From Acidithiobacillus marinus (GTDB taxonomy: Bacteria > Pseudomonadota > Gammaproteobacteria > Acidithiobacillales > Acidithiobacillaceae): DNA of 64,000 bases. Location of the stretch: contig NZ_MXAV01000034.1 of the NCBI RefSeq assembly GCF_002847505.1, positions 186,001-250,000 on the forward strand, read 5' to 3'. The position numbers and the translations under genes are program-made. Under the pieces are notes generated by a model. It searched no databases. It saw nothing but the letters and a program-made list of their open reading frames with translations, and had not been told where the DNA came from. Positions within the stretch are counted from its first letter, which is position 1. The number at the start of each line of letters is the position of its first letter. Positions 16,680 through 26,024 of the stretch are shown here, one piece after another.

Positions 16680-18277
16680 CAATTGCGCTCCTTGGCATTG
16701 CGGCCACGCGATGTTTTGCCCGTCCCGCGCTCGCCCCGCTCGGCGCGGATGCGCGCCAGCAGCACGCTGGCTGGTTCGTCGTTGGGGTCTTGCGGGACGA
16801 GTTGGCCGGAAAAGGCGGCGCGCAGGATATTTTGGCGTTGGGCGGTGGATTGTTTGAGGGAAAGCTCGATTGCTTCCAGTTGCTCCACAGCTTCGTGGTC
16901 TGCCTCGTTGACCATCCGCACAATCTCTGCCTGTTCGGCAGCAGGCGGAACTGGCACTGCAAGGCTGCTGAACCGACCAAGGCTAACTTTTTTCTGCGCC
17001 ACCCCCTGTGTCATAGGCTCAATCTGGCGCTTCCCGATATGTGAATTGATCGCAAATTTCAAAAAATGCGCCGCCATCAATTCGCGCCAGCATCGAATCT
17101 TTATGCAGTCGGCCGTGATGATTGCGGGAGGTTGGTCATCCGGGTAAACATCTGCGTCTCCTGGTGGTTCACCCATTTTTGTGACCAATACATCGCCTGC
17201 GGCAATATTGTGGGCGCTCAATTCGACGGCCTTCGCTGGCGTCACAAATTTGGTGTGCTCTCCGCCGTAGTTGCTTGAGCGAATGTTGCGCACAAAGACC
17301 AACGGAACGCCAGACTCTTGGTAGTCGGGTACTTTCAAATTGCTTCCAAAAGGGCCTATCGAAAGGCTATACCGCTCGTCTGAAGCAATCTGCTCAACAC
17401 TCGCCCACGCCCACCCCTGCGGCAGTTTGGGCAAACCGCTGGTATTGGGCTGCACCGGCTCGGGGTATTTCTTTTGCCAGTCCTTGGGTGGGGTCTTGCC
17501 TTGATCCTTGAACCGGGCGAGCTGCTTGGCTTCCCAGCGAGCGCGGCGCTCTTGCAGGATGCGTTGCAGCAGTTGCGCGCCGGTTTCGGCGGGCGAGTGC
17601 TGTTGCCGCCACTCGGCGGTGAGTGCGCCTTCCACGGCGGCCTTGAGCAGCGATTGGCGGTATTGCGCCAGCTTCTTCTGCGCGGCTTTCAGTTCGGCCA
17701 CGCCGGTATCGAGGTCAGAGAGCAGTTCTTCGAGTTTGGCGACGATGCGGGTTTGTTCGGCGGCGGGAGGTAGGAGAAATGGGATGGTCTTCGCCAGAGT
17801 CTTCGAAGAAATGCTGGCTTGATTCACGTGGTTGGTACAACGATGCTTCATGTATCCAGTCATCCACAGAAAATGCAATTGCCGCGCAGCGAAAGCAGGA
17901 TTAACCCCAAACTCAGGGCGAATCCGTGTCATGTGGTTTGAAAAGACAAAGCCGGTTTCCCGAGTGGAAACAACCGCAGTTTTGCCAACCAACTCAGCAG
18001 AGTTTGTATTGTTAAACAATACGTCGCCAGACAGCAGTTCAATGCCATTACTCTCGGCAACCGACTTGACAACATTCAAATCGATCTGGCCGCTACGATC
18101 AACATTCATAGGCCGAAGGTGCGGTATCCCGGTGCCGTCAGAGTTGTGCTTTCCGTTGGCAAAGCCAGGACTGACGTCCGCAGAGATATCCTCCAGAGCT
18201 ACGAGACTCCAATTCAATGGTGGGGTGAAATGGGAAAATGGATAGCGTTGCATTGCTTCGTCGTTGAAATCACTCAC
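16679..18277 (-). CDS. hsdS: Type I restriction-modification specificity subunit (HsdS)
   Basis: 532 residues with two target-recognition domains separated by a conserved helical spacer, the normal HsdS layout: TRD1 about 20-150, spacer around PPAAEQTRIVAKLEELLSDL (about 165-200), TRD2 about 285-430 and a second spacer repeat PPAAEQAEIVRMVNEAD. It selects the bipartite DNA sequence for methylation and cleavage. The start is GTG, overlapping the hsdR stop (GTGA), with GGGAG 8 nt upstream. The recognition sequence cannot be predicted from this alone. Confidence 0.92.
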   Translation of the reverse strand: MSDFNDEAMQRYPFSHFTPPLNWSLVALEDISADVSPGFANGKHNSDGTGIPHLRPMNVDRSGQIDLNVVKSVAESNGIELLSGDVLFNNTNSAELVGKTAVVSTRETGFVFSNHMTRIRPEFGVNPAFAARQLHFLWMTGYMKHRCTNHVNQASISSKTLAKTIPFLLPPAAEQTRIVAKLEELLSDLDTGVAELKAAQKKLAQYRQSLLKAAVEGALTAEWRQQHSPAETGAQLLQRILQERRARWEAKQLARFKDQGKTPPKDWQKKYPEPVQPNTSGLPKLPQGWAWASVEQIASDERYSLSIGPFGSNLKVPDYQESGVPLVFVRNIRSSNYGGEHTKFVTPAKAVELSAHNIAAGDVLVTKMGEPPGDADVYPDDQPPAIITADCIKIRCWRELMAAHFLKFAINSHIGKRQIEPMTQGVAQKKVSLGRFSSLAVPVPPAAEQAEIVRMVNEADHEAVEQLEAIELSLKQSTAQRQNILRAAFSGQLVPQDPNDEPASVLLARIRAERGERGTGKTSRGRNAKERN

Positions 18278-21063
18278 GCCACCAACTCCCGATTCATCTC
18301 ATCCATCAGCCCATCCAATTCGTTGCTAAACACCTGCCACACGCGCTGCAACCCGCCCTTATTCGCCAGTTCGGCGTAATCAAAATCCTCGCGGCTAATA
18401 CTGCAGCTGCTGGCGATGTGGTCTTTCATCAGGCGCAGCCAGTCCATCTGCTCGGGCGTGAAGGCGGTGGGCGCTTGGGCGTTGTGGCGGAAGATCCAGG
18501 CTTGGAAGCGTTTGTCCACCTCGTCGGCAAAGGGGCGCAGCTCGGCGCCTGCGCCGTCCAGCCCCAGGGTAAAGCGCACCAGGCTGACCAGGTCGGTGAG
18601 TTGGCGTTTGCGGTCTGCGCCCTTGACCTGATGGGCCTGCACACGCGCGTAGGCGCTCCACAGGCGCTCGGTGGTCAGCATCAGCGGCGGGCGGGCCAGG
18701 CGCTCATGCAGGTCTTCGATCATGTCGAAGTTGAGCGCGCGGCGCTGGTAGGGCTGCTGGTAGAAAAAGCCCAGCGCGGCGATTTCATCCTTGTGCTGCC
18801 GCAGGTAGTCGGCAAAGGTCTGGATGACCGATTTGGCTTGCGCCTCGGCCTGCTCGCTGAAACCGCTGAAAGTGATTTGATCGAGGTTGATGTGGTCGAT
18901 GATCTGCTCGCGTTCGCGGCGGGCGTTTTCAATTTCATCACGCAGCGCGGGCTGGTCGAACGGGGCGCAGGCGGTGGCCACGCGCTGGGCGCGAGCGGCT
19001 TCCAGTTCCTCGGGCAGCAGGCTGTCTTCGCTGCGGGTAATGCCCTGGGCCTTGGCCGTGGCGAGCGCGGTCTGCACCACGGCGTCGGGGTCGATCGCTA
19101 CGATCAGCGCCTTGCCCAGCTCGGCCACGGGCACGCCGCCGCTGGCTTTTTCGATGCGCGTTTGCGCCTTGTCGTCGAGTTGTTTGGCCAGGCGCACCAA
19201 GCGGTTGGCCAGTGAGAGCACGGTGTCGTCGTCACGGTGGCCCATGGCCACGCCTTGCAGCAGGTCTTTCAGCGGCACGCCGGGTTTCTTTTCCAGCGGG
19301 CGGCTTTCGGTCTTGAGGCTTTTCTCCACGCCCACGGCGTCGATCAGCACGAAGCGTGTTTTGGCACTGTCCGCACTGTTGCTCACGCGCTTGAGGCTGT
19401 CGGCGTCCAGGCTGCGCACGCCACGGCCTTTCATCTGTTCGTAGTAGCCCTTGCTGCGCACGTCGCGCATGAACAGCAATACCTCCAGCGGCTTCACGTC
19501 GGTGCCGGTGGCGATCATGTCCACGGTGACGGCGATGCGCGGGTGGTAGTCGTTGCGAAAGCTGCTGAGGATGCTGTCGGCGTCTTCTTCGGCGCGGTAG
19601 GTCACCTTTTTGCAGAAGGCGTTGCCCTGGCCGTAGACCTCGCGCACGATCTGGATGATGTCGTCGGCGTGGCTGTCGGTCTTGGCAAAGATCAGGGTCT
19701 TGGGTGTTTCCTGGCGGGTGGGGAAAATCTGCGTTTCCACTGCGGTTTTCATCGCCTGGATGACCTGACGAATCTGGCTCACGTTGACCACGGAGCGGTC
19801 CAGCTCCCTGCCGGTGTAGGCGGTGTCTTCTTCGGTCTCGCTCCAGCGCTTCTTGCGGGTCTGCCGGTCGCGGTGGTCCACCCATTCCCTGGCCTTGAGT
19901 TCGGCGCCTTTCTGGGTGATCTCGGTGGCGATCTCGTACACGTCGTAGCCGACGTTGACGCCGTCGGCCACCGACTGCTCATAGGTGTATTCGGCGACGA
20001 TGTTCTCGTTGAAAAAGCCGAACGTGCGCTTGTCGGGCGTGGCGGTCAGGCCGATGAGGCTGGCGTCAAAGTAGTCCAGCACCTGCTTCCAGGTGTTGTA
20101 GATGCTGCGGTGGCATTCGTCGATGACGATGAAGTCGAAGCTCTCCACCGGCACGGCCGGGTTATAGCGGACGACCTTGTTTTGCTGGGCAGTTTGCCGC
20201 ACCTCGGCCAGCGACACATCCTCGGCCGACTCGTCGATGGGCTCGCCGCTGAGGATGGAATACATGCGTTGGATGGTGCTGATGCAGACCTTGGCGCCCT
20301 GGTCGATGGTGGGGCTGGAAAGGCGCTGCACGTTGTAAAGCTCGGTGAAGGTGCGGCCGTCGTCGGGCGGCGTGTAGGCCATGAACTCCTGGTGCGCCTG
20401 TTTGCCCAGGTTGCGCGTGTCCACCAGAAACAGGATGCGCTTGGCCCCGCCGTACTTGAGCAGGCGATAGATCGCGGTGATGGCGGTGAAGGTCTTGCCC
20501 GCGCCAGTGGCCATGTGCACCAGGGCGCGGGGTTTGTTGAGAGCGAGGGACTTTTCCAGCCCGGTGACGGCGCTGACCTGACAGTTGCGCAGATTGCGTT
20601 CCAACAGCGCGGGCATGTGCTCGGCCAGGCGGCGGCGAAGGGTGGTGGGCTGGGCCAGCCAGTCGGCCAGGGTGTCGGGCTTGAAGAAGTGGAAGATTTC
20701 GCGCGAGCGCGGCGCGGGGTCGCGTCCGTCGGTGAAACGGATGATTTCGCCGGTGGCTTCAAACAGGAAGGGCAATGGTGCGGTATCTTTACGCCATTTG
20801 AGGACGGCAGTGGCATAACGTGCGGTCTGTGCCTCGGCCACGGTGAGGTTCGCGCCCGCCGTGTCTTTCTTAGCCTCGATCACGCCGCAGGCGACACGAT
20901 CCACGAACAGCACATAGTCGGCGGGGCCGGTGTCGGTGGGGTGTTCGCGCACGGCCACACCTTGGCTGGCGGCGAGGTTGAGCTGCCGCATGTCCTGCAC
21001 CACCCAGCCGGCTTGTTCGAGCTTGTCGTCAATCCGTTGGCGGGCTTTGGTTTCGGGTGTCAT
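18274..21063 (-). CDS. hsdR: Type I restriction endonuclease motor/nuclease subunit (HsdR, EcoEI-like)
   Basis: 929 residues. Cleaves and translocates DNA lacking the methylation mark. The N-terminal nuclease shows GPADYVLFVDRVACGVIEAKK (PD-(D/E)xK type). A superfamily 2 helicase follows with Walker A HMATGAGKTFTA near residue 195, the DEAH-like box VIDECHRSI, GLTATPDKR and a motif VI stretch EQMKGRGVRSLD. A C-terminal helical domain contacts the methylase. ATG 21,063 is preferred over the upstream in-frame start because GGAGG lies 8 nt before it and MTPETKARQRID fits the family. It is the first gene of the operon. Confidence 0.93.
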   Translation of the reverse strand: MTPETKARQRIDDKLEQAGWVVQDMRQLNLAASQGVAVREHPTDTGPADYVLFVDRVACGVIEAKKDTAGANLTVAEAQTARYATAVLKWRKDTAPLPFLFEATGEIIRFTDGRDPAPRSREIFHFFKPDTLADWLAQPTTLRRRLAEHMPALLERNLRNCQVSAVTGLEKSLALNKPRALVHMATGAGKTFTAITAIYRLLKYGGAKRILFLVDTRNLGKQAHQEFMAYTPPDDGRTFTELYNVQRLSSPTIDQGAKVCISTIQRMYSILSGEPIDESAEDVSLAEVRQTAQQNKVVRYNPAVPVESFDFIVIDECHRSIYNTWKQVLDYFDASLIGLTATPDKRTFGFFNENIVAEYTYEQSVADGVNVGYDVYEIATEITQKGAELKAREWVDHRDRQTRKKRWSETEEDTAYTGRELDRSVVNVSQIRQVIQAMKTAVETQIFPTRQETPKTLIFAKTDSHADDIIQIVREVYGQGNAFCKKVTYRAEEDADSILSSFRNDYHPRIAVTVDMIATGTDVKPLEVLLFMRDVRSKGYYEQMKGRGVRSLDADSLKRVSNSADSAKTRFVLIDAVGVEKSLKTESRPLEKKPGVPLKDLLQGVAMGHRDDDTVLSLANRLVRLAKQLDDKAQTRIEKASGGVPVAELGKALIVAIDPDAVVQTALATAKAQGITRSEDSLLPEELEAARAQRVATACAPFDQPALRDEIENARREREQIIDHINLDQITFSGFSEQAEAQAKSVIQTFADYLRQHKDEIAALGFFYQQPYQRRALNFDMIEDLHERLARPPLMLTTERLWSAYARVQAHQVKGADRKRQLTDLVSLVRFTLGLDGAGAELRPFADEVDKRFQAWIFRHNAQAPTAFTPEQMDWLRLMKDHIASSCSISREDFDYAELANKGGLQRVWQVFSNELDGLMDEMNRELVA

Positions 21064-21171
21064 GTGCGCCCTCCTTTCACTTCGCCCAGTTATCGTCAAT
21101 ATCGCGGGTATTGTCCGATATCCTTTTCATGATAAGGCCCAGTAGCGCCGCCATGCAGCTCGACCCACAAA

Positions 21172-21201
21172 TAAAAACGCCCAACTGAGCACAGTTGGGC
21201 G
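21172..21201 (-). terminator. Rho-independent terminator after tRNA-Ala
   Basis: A perfect 10-bp stem (CGCCCAACTG, 21,178-21,187, with its complement at 21,192-21,201), 4-nt loop, followed on the minus strand by a run of T. It lies 9 bp downstream of the tRNA gene and separates it from hsdR. Confidence 0.85.
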
Positions 21202-21209
21202 CTGAATAC

Positions 21210-21285
<76 letters not shown>

Positions 21286-21406
21286 ATGAGCGCGTAGGAT
21301 AAAGAGAAGCCTTGGGGAATGCAACGTCCTTTGCATGCCTTTTCTTCCTTAAGGCTTCCTTAAGAAAAATCGGCAGAACGCCGCACTTGACGCAGGAAGC
21401 AGCCGA

Positions 21407-22414
21407 TCAGCGCCGTCCCACAACCACGACATCGCTGCCGAAGGGGAATATTTCGGGTTGCAACCCGGCTTCTTGCAGGGCCTGGGCGATTTCCTCCGGA
21501 TGCAGGAAATGATTACCCTGCACATGCTCAGTCAAGTTCTGGTATGCCATTCCGCGCAAGGCAGGCTCGCGCAAGCTACGATGATCTTCGGGCCAGGCCG
21601 GTTCCCAAATGACGATGGCACCCTTTGGTTGAAGCGCCGCGCGCAGTTTCTCAAAAATGGTGCCGCGTTTCTCCCAAACGTGGTGGAGGGCGCGATTCAT
21701 GGCAATCAAATCGGCAGGTTCCGGCAGGGTGAACGCGTGGATATCACCGGCGGCAAATTGCAGACGCTCCACCAGACCTTCCTGGAGGGCTTTTTCCTGG
21801 GCCTGACGGATGTTTTCATCAAAGCCATCCAGACCCAGTCCCCGTAAATTGTGACAGCGTTTGGCCAACGCCCGTAAGTACCAACCATTGCCGCAGCCCA
21901 GGTCGACAGCGAGTCCGCCCCGAGCATCCACTTCGGCGAATATGGGCACCTGTGGACAGATTTTTTCCTCGAATGTCTTGCGGAAATTGTTTTCGAGCAT
22001 CAGCCCAAACCAAGGCAAAATGGTTTCCCGTTCCGTCAGTACCTTTTCGCCGGGGCGTTCACCGGTGCGCATCAGTCCAGCAGCGCGTTCGGCCATGTGG
22101 GCTGCCAATACCGAGCCCACAGCCGTAGCCATGCGACTGCCCGGCGCTTCCGGGCGCATGCTGTCACCATCTTCGCTGAGTTGCCACTGATCCTCGGTAT
22201 TGAGTTCCAGCCAGCCATAAGCATAGGCGGCATCGCACCAGCGTCTTACATAGCCTGCATCCATGCCGGCTTGTTGGGCAAGGCCGTGCGTGTCTGCTTG
22301 CTGCAGTTGATGCAGGGCGCTGAACAGTCCATTGACGACACCAATGAAGGCAATATTCAGAGATTGTGCGCCCTGGGCCTGTTGTCTGAGTTCATCCATG
22401 CTGCGTAAAGTCAT
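21407..22414 (-). CDS. SAM-dependent class I methyltransferase with N-terminal dimerisation/winged-helix region
   Basis: 335 residues. Residues about 1-90 look like the helical winged-helix region seen in O-methyltransferase-like enzymes (TPLGLAQQAG-type segment: LAQQAGMDAGYVRRWCDAAY). The catalytic domain has motif I VDLGCGNGWYLRAL near residue 170, an acidic residue binding the ribose in GLGLDGFDE, and a post-I segment AAGDIHAFTLPEPADLI. The substrate is unknown. A good AAGGAG site precedes the ATG. It is followed by the TSUP gene on the same strand 24 bp upstream in the map, so the two may be cotranscribed with the TSUP gene first. Confidence 0.8.
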   Translation of the reverse strand: MTLRSMDELRQQAQGAQSLNIAFIGVVNGLFSALHQLQQADTHGLAQQAGMDAGYVRRWCDAAYAYGWLELNTEDQWQLSEDGDSMRPEAPGSRMATAVGSVLAAHMAERAAGLMRTGERPGEKVLTERETILPWFGLMLENNFRKTFEEKICPQVPIFAEVDARGGLAVDLGCGNGWYLRALAKRCHNLRGLGLDGFDENIRQAQEKALQEGLVERLQFAAGDIHAFTLPEPADLIAMNRALHHVWEKRGTIFEKLRAALQPKGAIVIWEPAWPEDHRSLREPALRGMAYQNLTEHVQGNHFLHPEEIAQALQEAGLQPEIFPFGSDVVVVGRR

Positions 22415-22438
22415 TTAGTCTCCTTGCTCTTCAATGTA

Positions 22439-23200
22439 TCAAATCAGATATTTCAGTCCGACCACGGTCAGTAATGCCAATGTGGCCAATAAAAAAGTGC
22501 GTTGATTGATGCGCATATGCAGGCGGTTTCCTGCCCAGAGTCCCAGCAATACGGGTGGAATTAACATCAGGAAACCCACCGCCAATTGCCAGGTAAGCAA
22601 AGCCAGAGCGATATACATGAACCCGCGTAAAATATTGTCAGTCAGGGCAATGCCCTGAAAGGTGGCACGAAATGCGCGTTTATCGAGATGACGCATCTGC
22701 AGGTAGGCGACAATGGGCGGCCCGCCGCCACCATAAAGACTACCCACCACCCCCCCGAAAATGCCCAGAGGCGTGCCCCAAGGCAGGCTGATGCGCGGCA
22801 GGCGCTCGGGTTTCATGGCTAGGGCATACACCACATAGGCGAGAATGAAGACACCCAGAAAGCGGGTGAGGTTCTGGGCGTTGGTATCGGCGAGAATAAA
22901 AGAACCGATGGCTAGGCCAACGATGCTGCCCGGAATCAGCCAGCGTAGCTCCGGCCAGTGCATCTTCCGAAAATCATAGGCACCGAGGAGCACGGAACCC
23001 AGTAAATCCAGGAGCAGGACCACAGGGACCACTTCCTTAATGGGAAAAATCAGGGTGAGCAGTGCTACCGAAATCAGTCCGGACCCGAAACCAATCACCG
23101 CCCGGACATAAAATGCGAGAAGCACAATGACTCCCGCTATGGTCCAGAGGAGGGGAGAATGGGCAAGGGTGACGTAGGAAAGGGATGCATGTAAGTTCAT
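22439..23200 (-). CDS. TSUP-family (TauE/SafE) membrane transporter
   Basis: 253 residues with about 7-8 hydrophobic helices. The N-terminal repeat VRAVIGFGSGLISVALLTL and the mid-protein IFGGVVGSLYGGGGPPIVAYLQ are typical of the TauE/SafE (4-toluene sulfonate uptake) family, implicated in export or uptake of sulfite, organosulfur compounds and other anions. In a sulfur-oxidising host such a protein could move sulfur oxyanions, but that is inference from context only. Confidence 0.85.
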   Translation of the reverse strand: MNLHASLSYVTLAHSPLLWTIAGVIVLLAFYVRAVIGFGSGLISVALLTLIFPIKEVVPVVLLLDLLGSVLLGAYDFRKMHWPELRWLIPGSIVGLAIGSFILADTNAQNLTRFLGVFILAYVVYALAMKPERLPRISLPWGTPLGIFGGVVGSLYGGGGPPIVAYLQMRHLDKRAFRATFQGIALTDNILRGFMYIALALLTWQLAVGFLMLIPPVLLGLWAGNRLHMRINQRTFLLATLALLTVVGLKYLI

Positions 23201-23370
23201 ACCGACCAGTCTATAAGTTTTGGGGAATGTCTGCCATATCCGGCTGGATTGTAGCGTTGGAATAAAGAAAAAACTGTATAGGCATTTCAGAAAAAATAGC
23301 CTAATATGACATTATCCTGAGAAGTTGCTTTAAAACTTTTTGCATTTTGTTGATGGGGGAGGGTTGACCC

Positions 23371-24318
23371 ATGCTGCCGCATCTATCGAGTAATACTGTA
23401 TTTTTGCTTCAAAAACCGCGCTCGCCAAGGCTTCAGACATGGTTCTGGAGTATGTTCTTTCTGGGATGCGCGCTGCTTTTGAGTATTCCCGCCGCGCGGG
23501 CTGACGACAGCGGTCAGCCGCCCATTGATGCCCGCGCCTACATTCTGATGAATGCTCAAAGCGGGGCCATTATCGCGGCCAAAAATGCCTATCAACCCTA
23601 CGCCATTGCCAGCCTTACCAAGCTCATGACCCTGTACCTGCTTTTCAAGGACATCAACGCAGGTGGTTTAAGCCTGAACCAGGAGTTTGTCCCGTGTCAG
23701 GCGGCCTTGCAAACAGGCGGGTCAAGCATGTTCATGCGCCCCGGATTGCGTTTTTCCGTGGCGCAAATGATTTTGGGCATGACCGTTCCTTCAGGTAATG
23801 ATGCCGCCGTCGAAGCGGCGCATCTGGTGGCGGGTAGTGTCCCGGCTTTTGTGCGGGAAATGAATCAGACCGCCCGCAAAATCGGCATGTTGTCGACGAC
23901 TTATTATGATCCAGACGGTTTGCCGCACCCCAATAATACGGCCAGTCCCTATGATATTGCGATTCTGACCCGGCGCATCATGACGGATTTCCCTCAGTAC
24001 ATGCATTTTTTCAATCATGAAAATTTCACTTACGCGGGCATAACCAGCCCCAACCCCAACCTGCTGGTGGGGCGCGTCCCTTTCATTACGGGTATGAAGA
24101 GCGGCTACACCAATGCTGCTGGTCATTGTCTGGTGGCGACCGGTACTCAGAATGGCGTACAACTGATTGCTGTGATTTTAGGCGTACCATCTTTTACGGA
24201 TGAAAGTCGGGGTTTCTGGAAAGCTTCCTGGCAAAGTCTCAAACTACTGGACTGGGGCTTTGCGCGCACGCTCTGGTTGCCAGCTGTTCCTCACCTGGAA
24301 AAAACCTCGGCCCCATAA
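23371..24318 (+). CDS. D-alanyl-D-alanine carboxypeptidase (serine-type, peptidase S11, DacA/PBP-like)
   Basis: 315 residues with an N-terminal signal peptide (LGCALLLSIPAARA, cleavage likely about residue 44). The three penicillin-binding motifs are in order: SLTKLMT (SxxK, near residue 76), SGN in PSGNDAAVEAA, and KSGYTNAAG (KTG equivalent). It trims the terminal D-Ala of peptidoglycan stem peptides in the periplasm. It ends soon after the catalytic domain and lacks the C-terminal beta domain and amphipathic anchor of PBP5, so it is closer to the PBP7/short form. GGGGGAGG upstream supports the ATG. Confidence 0.88.
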   Translation: MLPHLSSNTVFLLQKPRSPRLQTWFWSMFFLGCALLLSIPAARADDSGQPPIDARAYILMNAQSGAIIAAKNAYQPYAIASLTKLMTLYLLFKDINAGGLSLNQEFVPCQAALQTGGSSMFMRPGLRFSVAQMILGMTVPSGNDAAVEAAHLVAGSVPAFVREMNQTARKIGMLSTTYYDPDGLPHPNNTASPYDIAILTRRIMTDFPQYMHFFNHENFTYAGITSPNPNLLVGRVPFITGMKSGYTNAAGHCLVATGTQNGVQLIAVILGVPSFTDESRGFWKASWQSLKLLDWGFARTLWLPAVPHLEKTSAP

Positions 24319-24322
24319 GAGA

Positions 24323-25861
24323 TTATTCCATAAGAGACGGGCTGTTTTCGGTATTGTCATCTTTCTCGCGTGGCGGCTTTTTCAAGAATAAAATCAACGG
24401 TATCATGACCAGGAAACCGTAAAATACCAGCACGAAGGCATCAAGCGTGCCACGCATGTTTGCCTGACTGTAAAGGACGACGTTGCCCAGCACTTGCCAG
24501 GTGGTGGGATTTTGGGTCATGCCTGCCGCAGCCAGATAATGGTGGAACGCCGGATTGAAAGGATTGATGAATTTGCTCATCTGATTCCAGCCCACCTGGG
24601 TTTCCTGGCTCATGACGGTAGAGACAACGGCAATACCGACACTGCCGCCCAGGGTGCGCATCAGGTTGAAAATGCCGGACCCCTCAGCCTGCTGGGATTT
24701 TTTGATAGTGGTGAAAGCCAGGGTGAACAGGGGAATGGTCACCAGGCCGAAACCAATACCGCGAATGAAGCTGGGCCAGATCACCCAGTCCATGTTGATA
24801 TCGAGATTATATAAGGTGGTGAGATAGGTACCAAATGCGCCGATGACAATCCCGACCAACACAATATCACGAGGATTGATGCCCTTGCCCAGCAGGCGGC
24901 CGGCCAGCATCATGGCCAGCATGGCTCCGATCCCCTGGGGGGCCATGACCAGGCCAGCAGTAAAAGCTTCATAGTGCATCAGACTTTCCAACATAATGGG
25001 CAGGATCACCATGGTGCCGAACAGCGCCAGCCCAAATATGCCAATCCCCATGCTGCCAATGGCTAAATTGCGATCTTTGAGCAGACGTAAATCTACTACA
25101 GGATATTTGACGCTCAATGAGCGCCACACAAAAAACAGTAAGCCCAGTATCGTAATCAAGGTCAGGATGATAATGGTTCGAGAGCTGAACCAGTCATCCT
25201 GATCACCAAGGCTGAGAATCCCTTGCAGGCAGCCCAGACCCAAAGCCATCAGCCCGAATCCGGTCCAGTCCACCGGACGGGGATTGGCGCTTTTGCCACC
25301 ATCTGGCACGCTCTGCATGAGCAAAAAAGCCAGTATGCCAAAAGGGATATTGACGTAAAAAACCCAGCGCCAGCTCAAGGTGTCAGTCAGATACCCCCCC
25401 AGGGTCGGCCCCAGGATCGGCCCCAGCATGATACCCATACCCAGGATAGCCATGGCCTGTCCACGTTTGTTGGCCGGATAGGCGCCGAGCATGATGGTTT
25501 GTCCGACAGGAGCCAGGGAGGCCCCGAAAATACCCTGCAGAAAGCGCCAGAGCACGATTTCGGTAAGGCTGTGGGACTGTCCGCACAAGGCCGAGGAAAT
25601 CACAAAACCGACGACACTCCAGAGCATGATGTTGCGCTGCCCGTAGCGTTCCACCAGCAGGCCGGTAAGGGGCAGGACAATGACGTTGGCTACCATGTAC
25701 GAGGTCAGCACCCAGGTAATCTGATCACTGTTGGCTTGCAGTGAGCCGCGCATGTAGGTCAGGGCAACATTGACAATGGTCAGATCCAGAACCTGCATGA
25801 CCACGGCAAGCATGACCGCCACTGTGATGGTCAATCGGGATGAAGATTGTTCTTGCGCCAC
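24323..25861 (-). CDS. emrB: DHA2-family multidrug efflux MFS transporter (EmrB-like)
   Basis: 512 residues with about 14 hydrophobic segments, the length and topology of EmrB/QacA drug:proton antiporters. Visible family signatures are LDLTIVNVALTYM (motif D1 region), LTGLLVERYGQRNIML (motif A) and GIMLGPILGPTLGGYL (motif C). The start is GTG with AAGGAG 8 nt upstream. No emrA-like adaptor gene lies beside it. A promoter with an overlapping TetR-type operator is visible upstream (25,899-25,944), so its expression is likely controlled by a repressor encoded elsewhere. Confidence 0.88.
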   Translation of the reverse strand: MAQEQSSSRLTITVAVMLAVVMQVLDLTIVNVALTYMRGSLQANSDQITWVLTSYMVANVIVLPLTGLLVERYGQRNIMLWSVVGFVISSALCGQSHSLTEIVLWRFLQGIFGASLAPVGQTIMLGAYPANKRGQAMAILGMGIMLGPILGPTLGGYLTDTLSWRWVFYVNIPFGILAFLLMQSVPDGGKSANPRPVDWTGFGLMALGLGCLQGILSLGDQDDWFSSRTIIILTLITILGLLFFVWRSLSVKYPVVDLRLLKDRNLAIGSMGIGIFGLALFGTMVILPIMLESLMHYEAFTAGLVMAPQGIGAMLAMMLAGRLLGKGINPRDIVLVGIVIGAFGTYLTTLYNLDINMDWVIWPSFIRGIGFGLVTIPLFTLAFTTIKKSQQAEGSGIFNLMRTLGGSVGIAVVSTVMSQETQVGWNQMSKFINPFNPAFHHYLAAAGMTQNPTTWQVLGNVVLYSQANMRGTLDAFVLVFYGFLVMIPLILFLKKPPREKDDNTENSPSLME

Positions 25862-25898
25862 CCTTGGGACTCCTTGTCAGGGATAAAATATCAATCAG

Positions 25899-25944
25899 AT
25901 ACCGACCGTTCGGTCAGTATAGTGGGCAAGAAGCTGACCCGCAA
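25899..25944 (-). promoter_or_regulatory. emrB promoter with overlapping TetR-type operator
   Basis: On the minus strand TTGCGG (25,944-25,939) and TATACT (25,921-25,916) are spaced 17 bp. A 22-bp inverted repeat with a single mismatched pair, centred on ACCGACCGTTCGGTCAGT (25,901-25,918), overlaps the -10 box. CCGACCG/CGGTC half-sites of this form are characteristic of TetR-family repressors. No TetR gene is nearby. Confidence 0.6.
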
Positions 25945-25981
25945 GGGCTTTATCTGTCCCTGATTCATCCGCTGCGACAGC

Positions 25982-26006
25982 AAAAAAACCGGCCATCGAG
26001 GCCGGT
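25982..26006 (-). terminator. Rho-independent terminator of the 50-residue gene
   Basis: Stem ACCGGCC (25,988-25,994) pairs with GGCCGGT (26,000-26,006) around a 5-nt loop and is followed on the minus strand by seven T residues. It lies 18 bp after the stop of the small gene at 26,025. Confidence 0.85.
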
Positions 26007-26024
26007 TGCGGAGGAGAAAGAGGG

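Noticed and set aside
19237-21132. Long open frame opposite hsdR (631 residues)
   Set aside because: It is a high-GC antisense shadow of hsdR with His/Val/Ala-rich composition and no family motif or start signal.
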